The notes below the pieces were generated by a model. The model searched no databases, was not told the DNA's origin, and saw only the letters and a list, made by a program, of their open reading frames with translations. From Amycolatopsis xylanica (GTDB lineage Bacteria; Actinomycetota; Actinomycetes; Mycobacteriales; Pseudonocardiaceae), in contig NZ_FNON01000009.1 in NCBI RefSeq assembly GCF_900107045.1, positions 248,001-312,000 of the forward strand: DNA of 64,000 bases, in the 5' to 3' direction. How positions within the stretch are numbered: the first letter of the stretch is position 1; each line of letters opens with the position of its first letter. This document shows, in pieces, positions 1-8,119 of the stretch. The position numbers were made by a program, and so were the translations under genes.

Positions 1-2
1 CG

Positions 3-1883
3 CCGCGCAACCTGGTCGCCGCCGCGGCCGCCAAGAACTCGAACGTGCTGCCGTTCACGCTCGCGCCCGTCGAGCTGCCCGCCGAGATCCCCGCGATGAT
101 CGCCGCCGAAGAGTCCACAGTGTCTACTTCGGACAGTCCAACCGAGACGATCATGAGCGCGATGGTCTCGCGGCTGGAAGGCAAAGGTCCGGAGGCGCAC
201 CAGATCTGGCTGCCACCGTTGCAGGAACCGCCCACTTTGGACCAGCTGCTGCCGCCGCTCGGCATCGATCCCGAGCGTGGCCTGTGCCCGCTCGGCTGGG
301 GTGGCAACGGCAGGCTGACCATCCCGGTCGCGCTGGTGGACAAGCCGTTCGAGCAGCGCCGCGACATGCTGTGGGCCGACTTCGCAAGTGCCGGGGGCCA
401 CGCCCTGATCGTCGGCGCGCCGCAGAGCGGCAAGTCGATCCTGATGCGCACGATCGCCGGGATGCTCGCGCTGACACACACCCCGCGCGAGGTCCAGCTG
501 TTCATCTTGGACATGGGTGGTGGCGCGCTGGCCCCGCTTTCGGGGCTGCCACACACTTCCGGCTACGCCACGCGGCGTGACGCGCAGCGGTGCCGCCGCG
601 TGGTCGCCGAGCTGACCACCTTGCTCGAACAGCGCGAGGAGTTCTTCGCCGCGCACGGCATCGAGTCGATCGCGACCTTCCGCGAGCGGCGCGCGGACTT
701 CACCGAAAGCCGCGAAGGCCGTGAATTCGGCGACGTGTTCCTGTTCGTGGACAACTGGACGACCATCCGGCAGGAATACGAGAAGCTCGAAGAGCAGATC
801 ACCGCGCTCGCTCAGCGCGGGCTCGGGTTCGGCATCCACGTGATCATCTCGCTGAACCAGTGGATGGGCATCCGCGCGCCGCTGCGCGACGCCATCGGCA
901 CCCGGTTCGAGCTGCGCCTCGGCGACCCGGCCGACTCGATCATCGACCGCAAGACCGCGCAGAACGTGCCGGCCGACGCGCCGGGGCGCGGGCTCACCGC
1001 GGACAAGCTGCACTTCCTCGGCGCGCTCCCCCGCGTCGACTCCGACCAGCGTCCGGCCACGATCGGCGACGGTGGCGTCGACCTCGTCGAGCGGCTTTCG
1101 CTGGCGTGGCAAGGAATGCGCGCGCCCCAGGTCCGCCTGCTGCCCGCCGAGATCCCGCTGGACTCGCTGCCTGCGGCGCCCGGCAAGCAGGTGCTGCTCG
1201 GCATCGCGGAGTCGAACCTCGGGCCGGTGGCACTCGATTTCGGCTCCGATCCGCACTTCCTGGCGTTCGGCGACGTCGAGTCCGGCAAGAGCTCGCTGCT
1301 GCGCGCGCTCGCGCAGGGCATCATGACCGCTTATACCCCCGACGAAGCCGCGATCGTGGTCGCCGATTACCGGCGCGGCCTGCTCGACGCGGTCACCGGA
1401 CGGCATTTGCTCGGTTACGCGGGTTCGGAAACCGTCTTGACCGGGTTGATCAAGGAATGCGAACAGGCGATGCGCGGCAGGCTGCCCGGCCCCGATGTCA
1501 CCGCCGAGCAATTGCGCAACCGCTCGTGGTGGAAAGGGCCGGAACTGTTCATCCTGGTGGACGATTACGAGCTCGTCGCCCAGGTCGGCCGTAACCCGCT
1601 GTTGCCCCTGCTGGAGTTCCTGCCGCAGGCACGCGACATCGGGCTGCACATCATCCTGGCCCGAGGAGCGGGCGGCGCGGGCCGCGCGCTGTTCGAGCCG
1701 GTGCTCCAGCGCATCCGCGAACTCGGCTCCCCCGGCCTGGTCATGGCGGGTTCCAAGGACGAAGGCGTGCTGCTCGGCGACGTCAAACCGGGTCCGCAGC
1801 CGCCGGGCCGCGGCACGCTCGTCAGCCGCCGCCACGGCACCGGCCTGATCCAGATCGCGTGGACGAAACCCGCCGATTCGTGA
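3..1883 (+). CDS. eccC: Type VII secretion ATPase EccC, C-terminal part (cut by window edge)
   Basis: FtsK/SpoIIIE-type ATPase that powers ESX secretion at the inner membrane. The reading frame is open from the first bases, so the N-terminal membrane segment and first ATPase domain lie outside the window. Two P-loop domains are visible: GAPQSGKS near position 420 with acidic strands LFILDMGG and LFVDNW, and GDVESGKS near 1270 with ILVDDYEL near 1555. These correspond to the second and third ATPase domains, where the last one usually binds the substrate C-terminus. The stop is TGA at 1881. EsxA/B-like genes lie 2.8 kb downstream on the same strand, so this is one ESX locus. Whether upstream sequence encodes a single EccC or a split EccCa/EccCb cannot be seen. 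Confidence 0.93.
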   Translation, partial: PRNLVAAAAAKNSNVLPFTLAPVELPAEIPAMIAAEESTVSTSDSPTETIMSAMVSRLEGKGPEAHQIWLPPLQEPPTLDQLLPPLGIDPERGLCPLGWGGNGRLTIPVALVDKPFEQRRDMLWADFASAGGHALIVGAPQSGKSILMRTIAGMLALTHTPREVQLFILDMGGGALAPLSGLPHTSGYATRRDAQRCRRVVAELTTLLEQREEFFAAHGIESIATFRERRADFTESREGREFGDVFLFVDNWTTIRQEYEKLEEQITALAQRGLGFGIHVIISLNQWMGIRAPLRDAIGTRFELRLGDPADSIIDRKTAQNVPADAPGRGLTADKLHFLGALPRVDSDQRPATIGDGGVDLVERLSLAWQGMRAPQVRLLPAEIPLDSLPAAPGKQVLLGIAESNLGPVALDFGSDPHFLAFGDVESGKSSLLRALAQGIMTAYTPDEAAIVVADYRRGLLDAVTGRHLLGYAGSETVLTGLIKECEQAMRGRLPGPDVTAEQLRNRSWWKGPELFILVDDYELVAQVGRNPLLPLLEFLPQARDIGLHIILARGAGGAGRALFEPVLQRIRELGSPGLVMAGSKDEGVLLGDVKPGPQPPGRGTLVSRRHGTGLIQIAWTKPADS

Positions 1884-2002
1884 GGGGGGTCACCTGAGCG
1901 GCCCACGACTTTCGGCGCTTACCGGACGTCAAGACGGGGATTAACGTTCAATCGCTGCTTCAAGTTGAGCGCATTCCCTTACTTCCGGAGAAGGGTACAT
2001 TC

Positions 2003-2692
2003 ATGCGGATTTCAAAATTGATCGGCACCGTCGCGTCCGTGGCCGCCGCGCTGAGCATCGCGGGCGCCGGCGTGGCACAAGCACAGACCGACATCATCGG
2101 CGGCGGGACGGTCAGCTCGGCACCCTGGGGCGCGCAGATCTACTGGGCAGGCAGCTTCAATTGCTCCGGCACCAGCATCGCGCCGACCTGGGTGCTCACC
2201 GCGCGGCACTGCGTGAGCTCCGGCGCGATGAGCGTCAAGGTCGGCAACGTGAACCTCGGCCAGGGCATCAACGCCACGGTCGCGCAGAAGTACACCTCTC
2301 CCAACGGTGACATCGCGCTGCTGCGCCTGTCGACGGCAGCGGGCTCCTCGCACGTCACGCTCTCCAGCGCGATCCCGGCGGTCGGCGCGACCAACCAGAT
2401 CTACGGCTGGGGCCGCACGCTGAACAACAACCCGCCGTCGCCGATCCTCAAGACCGCCAACGTGCGCGTCACCGGCACCAGCACCGACGCCTACGGCGGC
2501 CCGGCGATCCGCAGCCAGGGCATCAACGGCGCGGCCTGGCACGGCGACTCCGGCGGCCCCGAGATGCAGAACGGCCAGCAGGTCGGCGTCTGCTCGACCG
2601 GCTCCAACTCCGGCAGCAACCCGCAGGGCACCCAGAACTACGCCCGCGTCGCCGCCAGCCGCGCCTGGATCAAGACCACCTCAGGCGTGTAG
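2003..2692 (+). CDS. Secreted trypsin-like serine protease (S1 family)
   Basis: A 229-residue exported serine protease. The N-terminus has a basic start, a hydrophobic core and an Ala-x-Ala signal cleavage site around residues 25-28 (GVAQAQ). The mature chain starts near IIGGG, as in trypsins after activation. The triad is complete: His in TARHC, Asp in GDIALL and Ser in GDSGGP. Two Cys pairs flank the His and Ser sites. A GGAGAAGGG ribosome site precedes the ATG. It sits between eccC and the esx genes, but it has a Sec-type signal and nothing shows that it is an ESX substrate. The substrate is unknown; streptogrisin-like or trypsin-like specificity are both possible. Confidence 0.9.
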   Translation: MRISKLIGTVASVAAALSIAGAGVAQAQTDIIGGGTVSSAPWGAQIYWAGSFNCSGTSIAPTWVLTARHCVSSGAMSVKVGNVNLGQGINATVAQKYTSPNGDIALLRLSTAAGSSHVTLSSAIPAVGATNQIYGWGRTLNNNPPSPILKTANVRVTGTSTDAYGGPAIRSQGINGAAWHGDSGGPEMQNGQQVGVCSTGSNSGSNPQGTQNYARVAASRAWIKTTSGV

Positions 2693-2699
2693 CCGAGCG

Positions 2700-2754
2700 G
2701 GATTTAGCGGGCTTTATCCCGGGCGCTTTTCCCGGGATAAAGCCCGCTAAATCC
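2700..2754. terminator. Perfect palindrome between convergent genes (repeat family B, copy 1)
   Basis: Two 24-base perfect arms (core GCGGGCTTTATCCCGGG) with a 7-base loop lie exactly between the stops of the protease and the lipoprotein gene. It probably acts as a bidirectional terminator. The core word AGCGGGCTTTATCCCG recurs at 45405-45465 and near 63375-63624. Confidence 0.75.
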
Positions 2755-2759
2755 TGAAC

Positions 2760-3428
2760 CTACGAGCACTTGATCTTCGGCGTGGTGACGAACACCCCGG
2801 TCACCTTGCCGCCCGAAGTCAGGAACCGGTACACGAACCCGTCCTTCTCCGGGATCGGCGCCGAGAACTCGCCGTCCTTTTCGGTCACCCGCGCGCCGTA
2901 GGCCTTCTTCAGCTCGTCCACAGTGGACCCCTGAGCGACACCCTCCGGCGTCTTGGCCCCCGCGGGCGCGGCCAGCGTCACCAGCCCGGACTTCCCGATC
3001 GAAACGCCGCCGGAAACGCCCATCGCCTTGTCGCGGATTTCCCGCTGTTCCGCCCTGGGCACCGCGGCCATCGCGGAATCGGCGGCGGCCTTGGCGACAG
3101 CCGCCGATTCCGCTGCCGAATGCCCGTTCTTCGCGGCCGCTTCCTCGTAGATCTTGTCCTTCTCCGCGAGGTCCTTCTCGGCCGCGTCCTGAGCCGCCAT
3201 CCGCGCCGGGTCGGGCGCGGGCCCGCCGGTGAGTGAATAGTCGGTGCAGCCGTCCAACCGCGACGTCGGCTCCTTGGCCAGCTCACCGGTCGCGAGCGCC
3301 GCCTCGGCCGTCATGCCCAGCGTGAGCTTGCCGTAGGCGGTCGGGCCGAACACCTTCGGCGCCTCCGGTGTCGAAGAACAGCCCGCGACCAGCAGGACGG
3401 CGGCAGCACCGAACCACAATTTCCCCAT
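2760..3428 (-). CDS. Putative lipoprotein of unknown function
   Basis: 222 residues. A lipobox (LLVAGC, Cys at about residue 17) ends a short hydrophobic signal, so the product is probably a lipid-anchored envelope protein. The middle third (residues 80-130) is rich in Ala, Lys and Glu and reads as a helical or coiled stretch. The flanks GKLTLGMTAEAAL and AQGSTVDELKKAYG resemble the two halves of a small BLIP/SmpA-like repeat found in actinobacterial lipoproteins; this is a weak resemblance. AAGGGGGATTC precedes the ATG. It ends against the palindrome shared with the protease gene. No specific function can be assigned. Confidence 0.75.
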   Translation of the reverse strand: MGKLWFGAAAVLLVAGCSSTPEAPKVFGPTAYGKLTLGMTAEAALATGELAKEPTSRLDGCTDYSLTGGPAPDPARMAAQDAAEKDLAEKDKIYEEAAAKNGHSAAESAAVAKAAADSAMAAVPRAEQREIRDKAMGVSGGVSIGKSGLVTLAAPAGAKTPEGVAQGSTVDELKKAYGARVTEKDGEFSAPIPEKDGFVYRFLTSGGKVTGVFVTTPKIKCS

Positions 3429-3442
3429 GAATCCCCCTTTGT

Positions 3443-3462
3443 CATGATCACTTTAGATCATG
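3443..3462. promoter_or_regulatory. Short palindrome upstream of the lipoprotein gene
   Basis: CATGATC-ACTTTA-GATCATG is a perfect 7-base inverted repeat about 15 bases upstream of the lipoprotein start and across the stop of the upstream membrane-protein gene. It could be an operator or a weak terminator. Nothing decides between them. Confidence 0.3.
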
Positions 3463-4437
3463 CAAAGCGGGTGTCTTCCGAATATCCGGCGCCGGAGTGA
3501 CGGCCAGCACGCCCCAGACGGCCGCGGCCACGCCGAGCACGAGCCCGGCACCCGCCGCCATGGTCCAGAAGTCCGGCCGCACGATCGACTGGCCACGCAG
3601 CGCCTGCCACGTCACGAGCGCCACCAGCCCGAAGTAGCCGGCGGTCGCCGTCCGCATGAGACGGCGGCGCACCAGCTCGTCCCGCAGCACCGGGAACCGG
3701 GTGGCGAGCATGAGCAGCAGGGCCGCCAGCAACGGCAGCAGCTGCAACGCGTGCATGCCGACGAAGTGCGGGATGCGCAGGTCCCCGCCGGTCGTGCTCC
3801 ACCCGATCAGCGGCAGCCCCGGGCCACCGTCCGGCACGCCGACGCTGTGGCCGCCGACGACCGGCGACTTCATGCCCGCCTGCCACATCGCCTCCTGCTC
3901 CGGCTTCGGCCCGAACATCAGCATCCCGAGCATCAGCCCGGTCAGCGCGACCGCGAGACCACCACGCACGGCCGACGCCTGCGCCTTGTCCGGCAGCTTC
4001 TGGAACAGCAGCAGCACACCGAGCACCAGCGTCGCGCCCCACGCGGTGAACGCCGCGTTCGCGAGCCAGCCGTTGATCGTGCGGTCCAGCTCGCCCGCCA
4101 CGTTGAAATGCAGCTGCCTGCCACGGAACGCGATCTGCCACACCAGCAGCACCATGTCGGCCGCCAGCGCGACCGCGACCACGGTGCCCGCCCACCAACC
4201 GGCGCGCCGCCATTTCGGCAGTAAAGTGATCATCCACGAGAGCGTCACGGTGTACAGCGCGATGGAAATCGAGAATTTCCACGGCTTGGCCCAAAGGGAC
4301 GCGTTCACCAGCGTCCTGTCATCGACGATCAGCCCGACCGTCGCGACCGCGAAAAGTACCGTCATGGCCCCCGCCATGATCACCAGCGGGCGGTGCGAAA
4401 ACACGGCCCGCGAAATCCCCGATCCCCTGTCTGACAT
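3448..4437 (-). CDS. Multi-pass membrane protein of unknown function
   Basis: 329 residues from the ATG at 4437 (MSDRGSGISR). The frame is open back to 4599, but those 54 extra residues are Gly/Thr-rich, have no ribosome site and would run into the esx promoter, so I reject them. About seven hydrophobic segments are visible (for example LVIMAGAMTVLFAVATVGLI, MITLL, GTVVAVALAADMVLLVW, ALQLLPLLAALLLMLATRF). The segment HFNVAGELDRTINGW is a polar loop with His, Asp and Arg. It lies head to tail with the lipoprotein gene (20-base gap), so the two may be cotranscribed. I do not recognise the family. Confidence 0.7.
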   Translation of the reverse strand: MSDRGSGISRAVFSHRPLVIMAGAMTVLFAVATVGLIVDDRTLVNASLWAKPWKFSISIALYTVTLSWMITLLPKWRRAGWWAGTVVAVALAADMVLLVWQIAFRGRQLHFNVAGELDRTINGWLANAAFTAWGATLVLGVLLLFQKLPDKAQASAVRGGLAVALTGLMLGMLMFGPKPEQEAMWQAGMKSPVVGGHSVGVPDGGPGLPLIGWSTTGGDLRIPHFVGMHALQLLPLLAALLLMLATRFPVLRDELVRRRLMRTATAGYFGLVALVTWQALRGQSIVRPDFWTMAAGAGLVLGVAAAVWGVLAVTPAPDIRKTPALHDLK

Positions 4438-4562
4438 GCGAAAAGCCTGACCGAGACTGGACGGGCCGGCACTCCCGTGGTCCCCCGTACCCACGGTGGG
4501 GTTTCCCCCACCCCGCCGCACGTGGGTAATAGTGCCGTCACCGCTCCCGGCAGTTGTGCCGT

Positions 4563-4590
4563 TTGACCATGACCCCGCCTTTTCTAGCGT
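4563..4590 (+). promoter_or_regulatory. Candidate promoter of the esx genes
   Basis: TTGACC (4563-4568), a 16-base spacer and TAGCGT (4585-4590) lie 60 bases before the first WXG100 start. A strong GAGGAGGT ribosome site follows at 4633. The elements match the actinobacterial housekeeping consensus reasonably well. Confidence 0.5.
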
Positions 4591-4649
4591 GACATTCACA
4601 ACGAGCGCTCTACTGCGCTTTCCATCGACTGAGAGGAGGTGGCCCGTCG

Positions 4650-5006
4650 ATGAGTAGTCCGGGATTCCAGGCGGATGCGGCTGCTATGACGCGCGCGGTC
4701 CAAGGTTTCGAGGAGACCGCGTCGAGCGCCAAGACGACGATGGCCAGCTTGGAGTCCGAGCTGACCGAGACGCTGCGCAACTACAAGGGTGACCAGGCCG
4801 TCGCGTTCTGGGACCTGCAGCGCCGGTTGCAGGAGAAGATGGCCGCCGCCGTCCGCGAGCTCGACACCATGTCCAGCCTGGTGAACCAGAGCTTCCACAA
4901 CTACGGCTCCGGTGACGCGGACGTGTCCTCGCAGCTGCGCAACGTGGCCGCCACCGCCTCCGACGCCGGCGGTTCCGTGCTCGGCCGCCTGTCGGGCGCG
5001 AACTAG
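4650..5006 (+). CDS. WXG100-type ESX substrate, first of pair (EsxB-like)
   Basis: 118 residues, all helical in character, with the length and helix-turn-helix layout of WXG100 proteins. The turn motif is degenerate: NYKGDQAVAFW has Tyr in place of the usual Trp of W-x-G. GAGGAGGT lies 9 bases before the ATG. The partner WXG100 gene starts 21 bases after the stop, the normal arrangement for heterodimers exported by EccC. The C-terminal tail is Gly/Ser-rich, and I see no clear Y-x-x-x-D/E export motif. It could be called EsxA- or EsxB-like; the sequence does not settle which. Confidence 0.85.
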   Translation: MSSPGFQADAAAMTRAVQGFEETASSAKTTMASLESELTETLRNYKGDQAVAFWDLQRRLQEKMAAAVRELDTMSSLVNQSFHNYGSGDADVSSQLRNVAATASDAGGSVLGRLSGAN

Positions 5007-5027
5007 CTCAGAGAGGACTCCACAGTC

Positions 5028-5327
5028 ATGGCCGATGTCGTAGAAATCAACTTCGCCGCGCTGCAGCACAGCTCGGCTTCGCTGGCCGCCAAGGCCAAGG
5101 CGCTCACCACCCAGCTCGAGCAGCTGCAGAGCAACCTGCAGCCGCTGAAGGCCAGCTGGTACGCGTCCGGCAGCTCCGCCGGTACCGCGGCCGAGGGCTC
5201 GGAGACCCGGCTTCGCCAGGCCACCGCCGACATCATCGCGATCATCGCGCAGTTCGGCGGCAAGGTCAGCGAGGCGCACGACCTGCAGGCTTCGCTCGAG
5301 AATCGGAACCAGGGCTACTTCGCCTGA
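5028..5327 (+). CDS. WXG100-type ESX substrate, second of pair (EsxA-like)
   Basis: 99 residues, the classic ESAT-6/CFP-10 length. Two long amphipathic helices flank the turn SWYASGSSAG, where W-Y-A-S-G replaces a strict W-x-G. It is expected to pair with the 118-residue protein encoded just upstream and to leave the cell through the EccC machinery encoded at the left of the window. GAGAGGA precedes the ATG. A hairpin follows the gene, so the pair may be made in excess over the downstream genes. Confidence 0.87.
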   Translation: MADVVEINFAALQHSSASLAAKAKALTTQLEQLQSNLQPLKASWYASGSSAGTAAEGSETRLRQATADIIAIIAQFGGKVSEAHDLQASLENRNQGYFA

Positions 5328-5349
5328 GTTTTCCGTCCATAGACGTCGT

Positions 5350-5387
5350 TTGGCCGGTGTGAGACGCCCCCCGCTCACGCCGGCCAA
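5350..5387 (+). terminator. Hairpin after the esx pair
   Basis: TTGGCCGGTGTGAG pairs with CTCACGCCGGCCAA (13 of 14) around a 10-base loop. It sits between the second WXG100 gene and the next gene of the same strand, so partial termination or mRNA stabilisation of the esx messages is likely. Confidence 0.55.
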
Positions 5388-5428
5388 CCGGCTTTTGTCC
5401 GTCCTAAACGGAGGAACGGGTCGAAGAG

Positions 5429-5869
5429 ATGCACGACCAGTCGTACTACGTTCATCTTGAATCGTTGAACGATTTCGTCCGTGAGCTGGAGAACCAGATC
5501 CATGCCATGGCGAAGCCGAACGACTTCCTGCTGACACTGGGCGACCACCCCCTGCTGTTCGGCGAATTCGGCGAGGCGGGTTCGCTCGCCGACGCGCACA
5601 AGGCCGCGGTGCTCGAAATGCAAGGCCTGCTCGATCAGGTCAAGGGCGCGATCGGGTTCGCCACCGACGTCACCACGACCGTCGCGGACGGCTACGAGCA
5701 GGCCGACCAGTCCGTCGCGGGCGATCTGCACACCTCCGGCCACGACGGGGTCGTCACGCAGGTGACCGGCGCGGTCACGAACGTGGTCGGCGGCACGGTC
5801 AACGCGGTGACCGGCGTGGTCGGCGGCCTGCTCGGCGGCGGCACCAGTTCAGGGGGAACGCACGGATGA
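5429..5869 (+). CDS. ESX-locus helical protein of unknown function
   Basis: 146 residues. The first 90 are helical and charged, and the tail is a Gly/Val/Thr-rich low-complexity stretch with repeated VTGAV/VTGVVGG words. The stop overlaps the start of the PPE-like gene by ATGA (5866-5869), so the two are translationally coupled. The position between the esx pair and the PPE-like gene suggests a partner or chaperone-like helper for the PPE-like substrate; this is inference from context only. A GGAGGAACGGG stretch precedes the ATG but is rather far (about 14 bases). Confidence 0.75.
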   Translation: MHDQSYYVHLESLNDFVRELENQIHAMAKPNDFLLTLGDHPLLFGEFGEAGSLADAHKAAVLEMQGLLDQVKGAIGFATDVTTTVADGYEQADQSVAGDLHTSGHDGVVTQVTGAVTNVVGGTVNAVTGVVGGLLGGGTSSGGTHG

Positions 5870-7167
5870 CCAAGGGAAACACGGCACACACCAACTTCGC
5901 GGCGTACACCCACCAGCAGCTCTACGCCATGCTGCAGGCCGGTGACCCGCACACCGCGCGGGCCGCGGCCGAGAAGTGGAAGTCGACGGCCATCGGGCTC
6001 TACGAATCGGGCGACAGCCTGTGCCGCGAGCTCGACGACTTCGACGACAACTGGTCGGGCGGCGCGGCCGACAAGTACAAGACGATGATCACCGACCTGG
6101 TCGGCGGCATCAAGAAGGTCGGCCAGACGGCCGCCGCCATGGAGCACCTGCTCGAGGACGCGGCCGACGCGCTCGTCAAGGCGAAGGCCGAGATGCCGCC
6201 GCCGGTCAACGTCCCCGACGTCCCGCCGGCGCAGGTCGCGCTGGCGACGACGCCGGTGATGCTGCCGCCGAACGCGCCGCCGGAGACGGTGTCCGCCATC
6301 GCGCAGCAGCGGCAGCAGGCGATCGCGGTCGTCGAGGCGCAGCAGGCGGCCGCCAGCGCGGCCAGCGCGGCGCACAGCAAGGCCATCCTGGTGATGACCA
6401 ACCTGGCGGGCGAGTACACCTCGGCCGAGGACTCGATCCCGGCGTCCCCGAACGCGGCGACCCCGCCGCCCGGTGTCGTCGGCGGTGGCACGTCCACCGG
6501 CACCTCGGGCCCGATCGGCAACGGCATGCCCGGCATCGCGCCGGTCGGCACGGTCGTCGATCCAGGCCAGCCGCACATCCTGCCGGGCGAGGGCACGAAC
6601 CTGGTGCCGCCGGGCACCACGCCGCGGAGCAACCCGCTCTTCGGCGACATGTTCACCGCGGGACTGGCCGCCGCCTCGGCGGCGGCTTTCGGCCGCTTCG
6701 GCTCGATCATGCCGAAGGTCCCCGGCTGGGCGACCGGCAAGAACCCCGACGAGGACAAGGATTCCGAGGGTGCCAAGCTGGGTGGAGGCGCGTCCGGACT
6801 CGGCGGCGGTGAAGCGCCGAACCTGGGTGGCGTGGGCGCCTTCGGCGGCGGCGGCGGTGGCATCGACGCCGGTTCGCTCGGCGGCGCGGCGACGGGTGCG
6901 ATGCCCGCCGCGCATTCCGGGCTGGCCGGGTCACCCGACGTCGGGAACACGCTGGGCTCCATCGCGGGCGGTGCCGCGGGCGGGGCGGCCGCCGCGGCGG
7001 GCAAGGGCATGATGCCGATGATGCCGATGATGCCGATGACCGGAGCCGGGAACGACATGGGCTCCGGGCGGCGGATTCCGCCGTGGCTGGTGGAAACCGA
7101 GGACGTGTGGGGCCAGTCGGCGCCCATCGCGCCGTCGGTGATCGGTGAGGACACAGAGGGGCGTTAG
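5866..7167 (+). CDS. PPE/WXG-like ESX substrate with Gly-Ala-Met rich tail
   Basis: 433 residues. Residues 1-190 form a helical domain with a W-S-G turn (DDNWSGGAADKYK, about residue 62), like the N-terminal domain of PPE proteins and long WXG proteins. The rest is Pro-, Gly- and Ala-rich, including a tandem methionine repeat (MMPMMPMMPM, about residues 383-392). Start overlap with the preceding gene implies coupled translation, and that protein may be the PE-like partner. Export by the ESX system encoded here is likely. Tail function is unknown. Confidence 0.8.
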   Translation: MTKGNTAHTNFAAYTHQQLYAMLQAGDPHTARAAAEKWKSTAIGLYESGDSLCRELDDFDDNWSGGAADKYKTMITDLVGGIKKVGQTAAAMEHLLEDAADALVKAKAEMPPPVNVPDVPPAQVALATTPVMLPPNAPPETVSAIAQQRQQAIAVVEAQQAAASAASAAHSKAILVMTNLAGEYTSAEDSIPASPNAATPPPGVVGGGTSTGTSGPIGNGMPGIAPVGTVVDPGQPHILPGEGTNLVPPGTTPRSNPLFGDMFTAGLAAASAAAFGRFGSIMPKVPGWATGKNPDEDKDSEGAKLGGGASGLGGGEAPNLGGVGAFGGGGGGIDAGSLGGAATGAMPAAHSGLAGSPDVGNTLGSIAGGAAGGAAAAAGKGMMPMMPMMPMTGAGNDMGSGRRIPPWLVETEDVWGQSAPIAPSVIGEDTEGR

Positions 7168-7249
7168 GTCCTTTTAGGACAGTATCGAGGGAGGTGGCCC
7201 GGTGACCGTGAGGTCGCCGGGCCGTTTTCGCCGGAAAGGCGAGGGGCAC

Positions 7250-7630
7250 ATGATCATCATCGAAAAGACGGAACTCGACCGGCTGGCCGCCGACCTGTGC
7301 AAGGTCATCGACGGCATGGCGAGCGCGTTCGGTCCGGGCGCGACCCAGACGGTGAACGGGGACATCGACTGCGACCCGAACCAGCCAGGCAAGCTGCTCA
7401 GCTGGCAGTACGGGGTGCATCTGGATTCGCCGGCGGAGCCGGACAAACGGCTCACCAACGTGGTCGTCCCGTCACTGCAGCGGGCGGGCTGGCAGGTCAA
7501 GGACCGCAGCACGGCCCGCGAACTGGTCGCCCAGTTCAGCCGGGACGGCGCGCACCTCACCGTGCACGTCGGCCGCAAGGGCGGCGACGTCGCCATCATG
7601 GGCTCCACCCGCTGCGTAGCGGCGTTCTGA
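7250..7630 (+). CDS. Small ESX-locus protein of unknown function
   Basis: 126 residues from the ATG at 7250 (MIIIEKTELDRL), which has GAGGGG 4 bases upstream. A GTG at 7202, also with a good GGGAGGTGG site, would add 16 Arg-rich residues. The product is a soluble mixed alpha/beta protein with a C-terminal stretch HLTVHVGRKGGDVAIMGSTRC. The motif style recalls small ESX-associated proteins of Pseudonocardiaceae, but I do not recognise a named family. It is the last plus-strand gene of the ESX block. Confidence 0.7.
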   Translation: MIIIEKTELDRLAADLCKVIDGMASAFGPGATQTVNGDIDCDPNQPGKLLSWQYGVHLDSPAEPDKRLTNVVVPSLQRAGWQVKDRSTARELVAQFSRDGAHLTVHVGRKGGDVAIMGSTRCVAAF

Positions 7631-7637
7631 CGCCCAA

Positions 7638-7711
7638 GGCACGCGTACCCCGATGGACGACACGCCGCCGACCCCAGCGGCCGCGTGTCGTCCTTCCCGG
7701 GTACGCGTGCC
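7638..7711. repeat. Palindrome downstream of the ESX genes (family F)
   Basis: GGCACGCGTACCC pairs with GGGTACGCGTGCC, and inside it GGACGACACG pairs with CGTGTCGTCC. It starts 8 bases after the stop of the preceding gene and can serve as a terminator. The word TGTCGTCC is also the core of the tandem repeat at 53424-53486. Confidence 0.6.
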
Positions 7712-7716
7712 CTGGG

Positions 7717-7764
7717 GGTCGTGAGTGATACGGCCGGTTCTAACCGGCGAAAACACTCACGACC
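7717..7764. repeat. Palindrome GGTCGTGAGTG (family C, copy 1)
   Basis: GGTCGTGAGTG pairs with CACTCACGACC, with an internal GCCGGTT/AACCGGC palindrome. The same design recurs at 35276, 53580 and 54817. It lies between the convergent ESX gene and mycP. Confidence 0.65.
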
Positions 7765-7807
7765 CTTTCTCGGCTGCCTCGCCAGGGTCAGGGGTGTGGT
7801 CCAGCTT

Positions 7808-8119
7808 GGTGAGGGCCTAGTTCGCTCGGATCCGTGGAGTGAGGGCCTGGTTCGACCGCATATGCGGGTGAGGGCCTCCCTCACCCACCCGGCTCGAGTG
7901 AGGGAGGCCCTCACCCACGCCGAGCGTGGATGAAGGCCCCCTCATACCTGGGCCCTAGCGCCTAGGTGAGTGCGGTATGCGTCGTCCAACGCCGCAAACG
8001 GCACTCAACCCATCCCGAACGACCCCCAGCCACTGGACAAGCGGGTTGACTGTGTGGGTTTTGAGGCGTTCAACGACGCATTTCCACCACAGCCACCCCG
8101 GCCGCGACACTCACGACCT
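7808..8119. repeat. Gene-free stretch with short inverted repeats (family G)
   Basis: No gene is visible here. GTGAGGGCCT occurs four times in direct or inverted form between 7809 and 7915; one pair forms a GTGAGGGCCTCCCTCAC hairpin at 7868 and another lies at 7897. GATGAAGGCCCCCTCAT at 7929 resembles the GTATGAAGG repeats at 63447-63561. GAGTGC/GCACTC pairs around 7971 and 8011. From 8030 to 8119 I see nothing but the end of mycP. Confidence 0.5.

Noticed and set aside
4438..4599. 54-residue extension of the membrane protein
   Set aside because: No ribosome site, low-complexity Gly/Thr, and it overlaps the esx promoter.
7685..8119. Small genes in the gap before mycP
   Set aside because: The open frames there run through palindromic repeats in several frames, and their peptides only echo the repeats.
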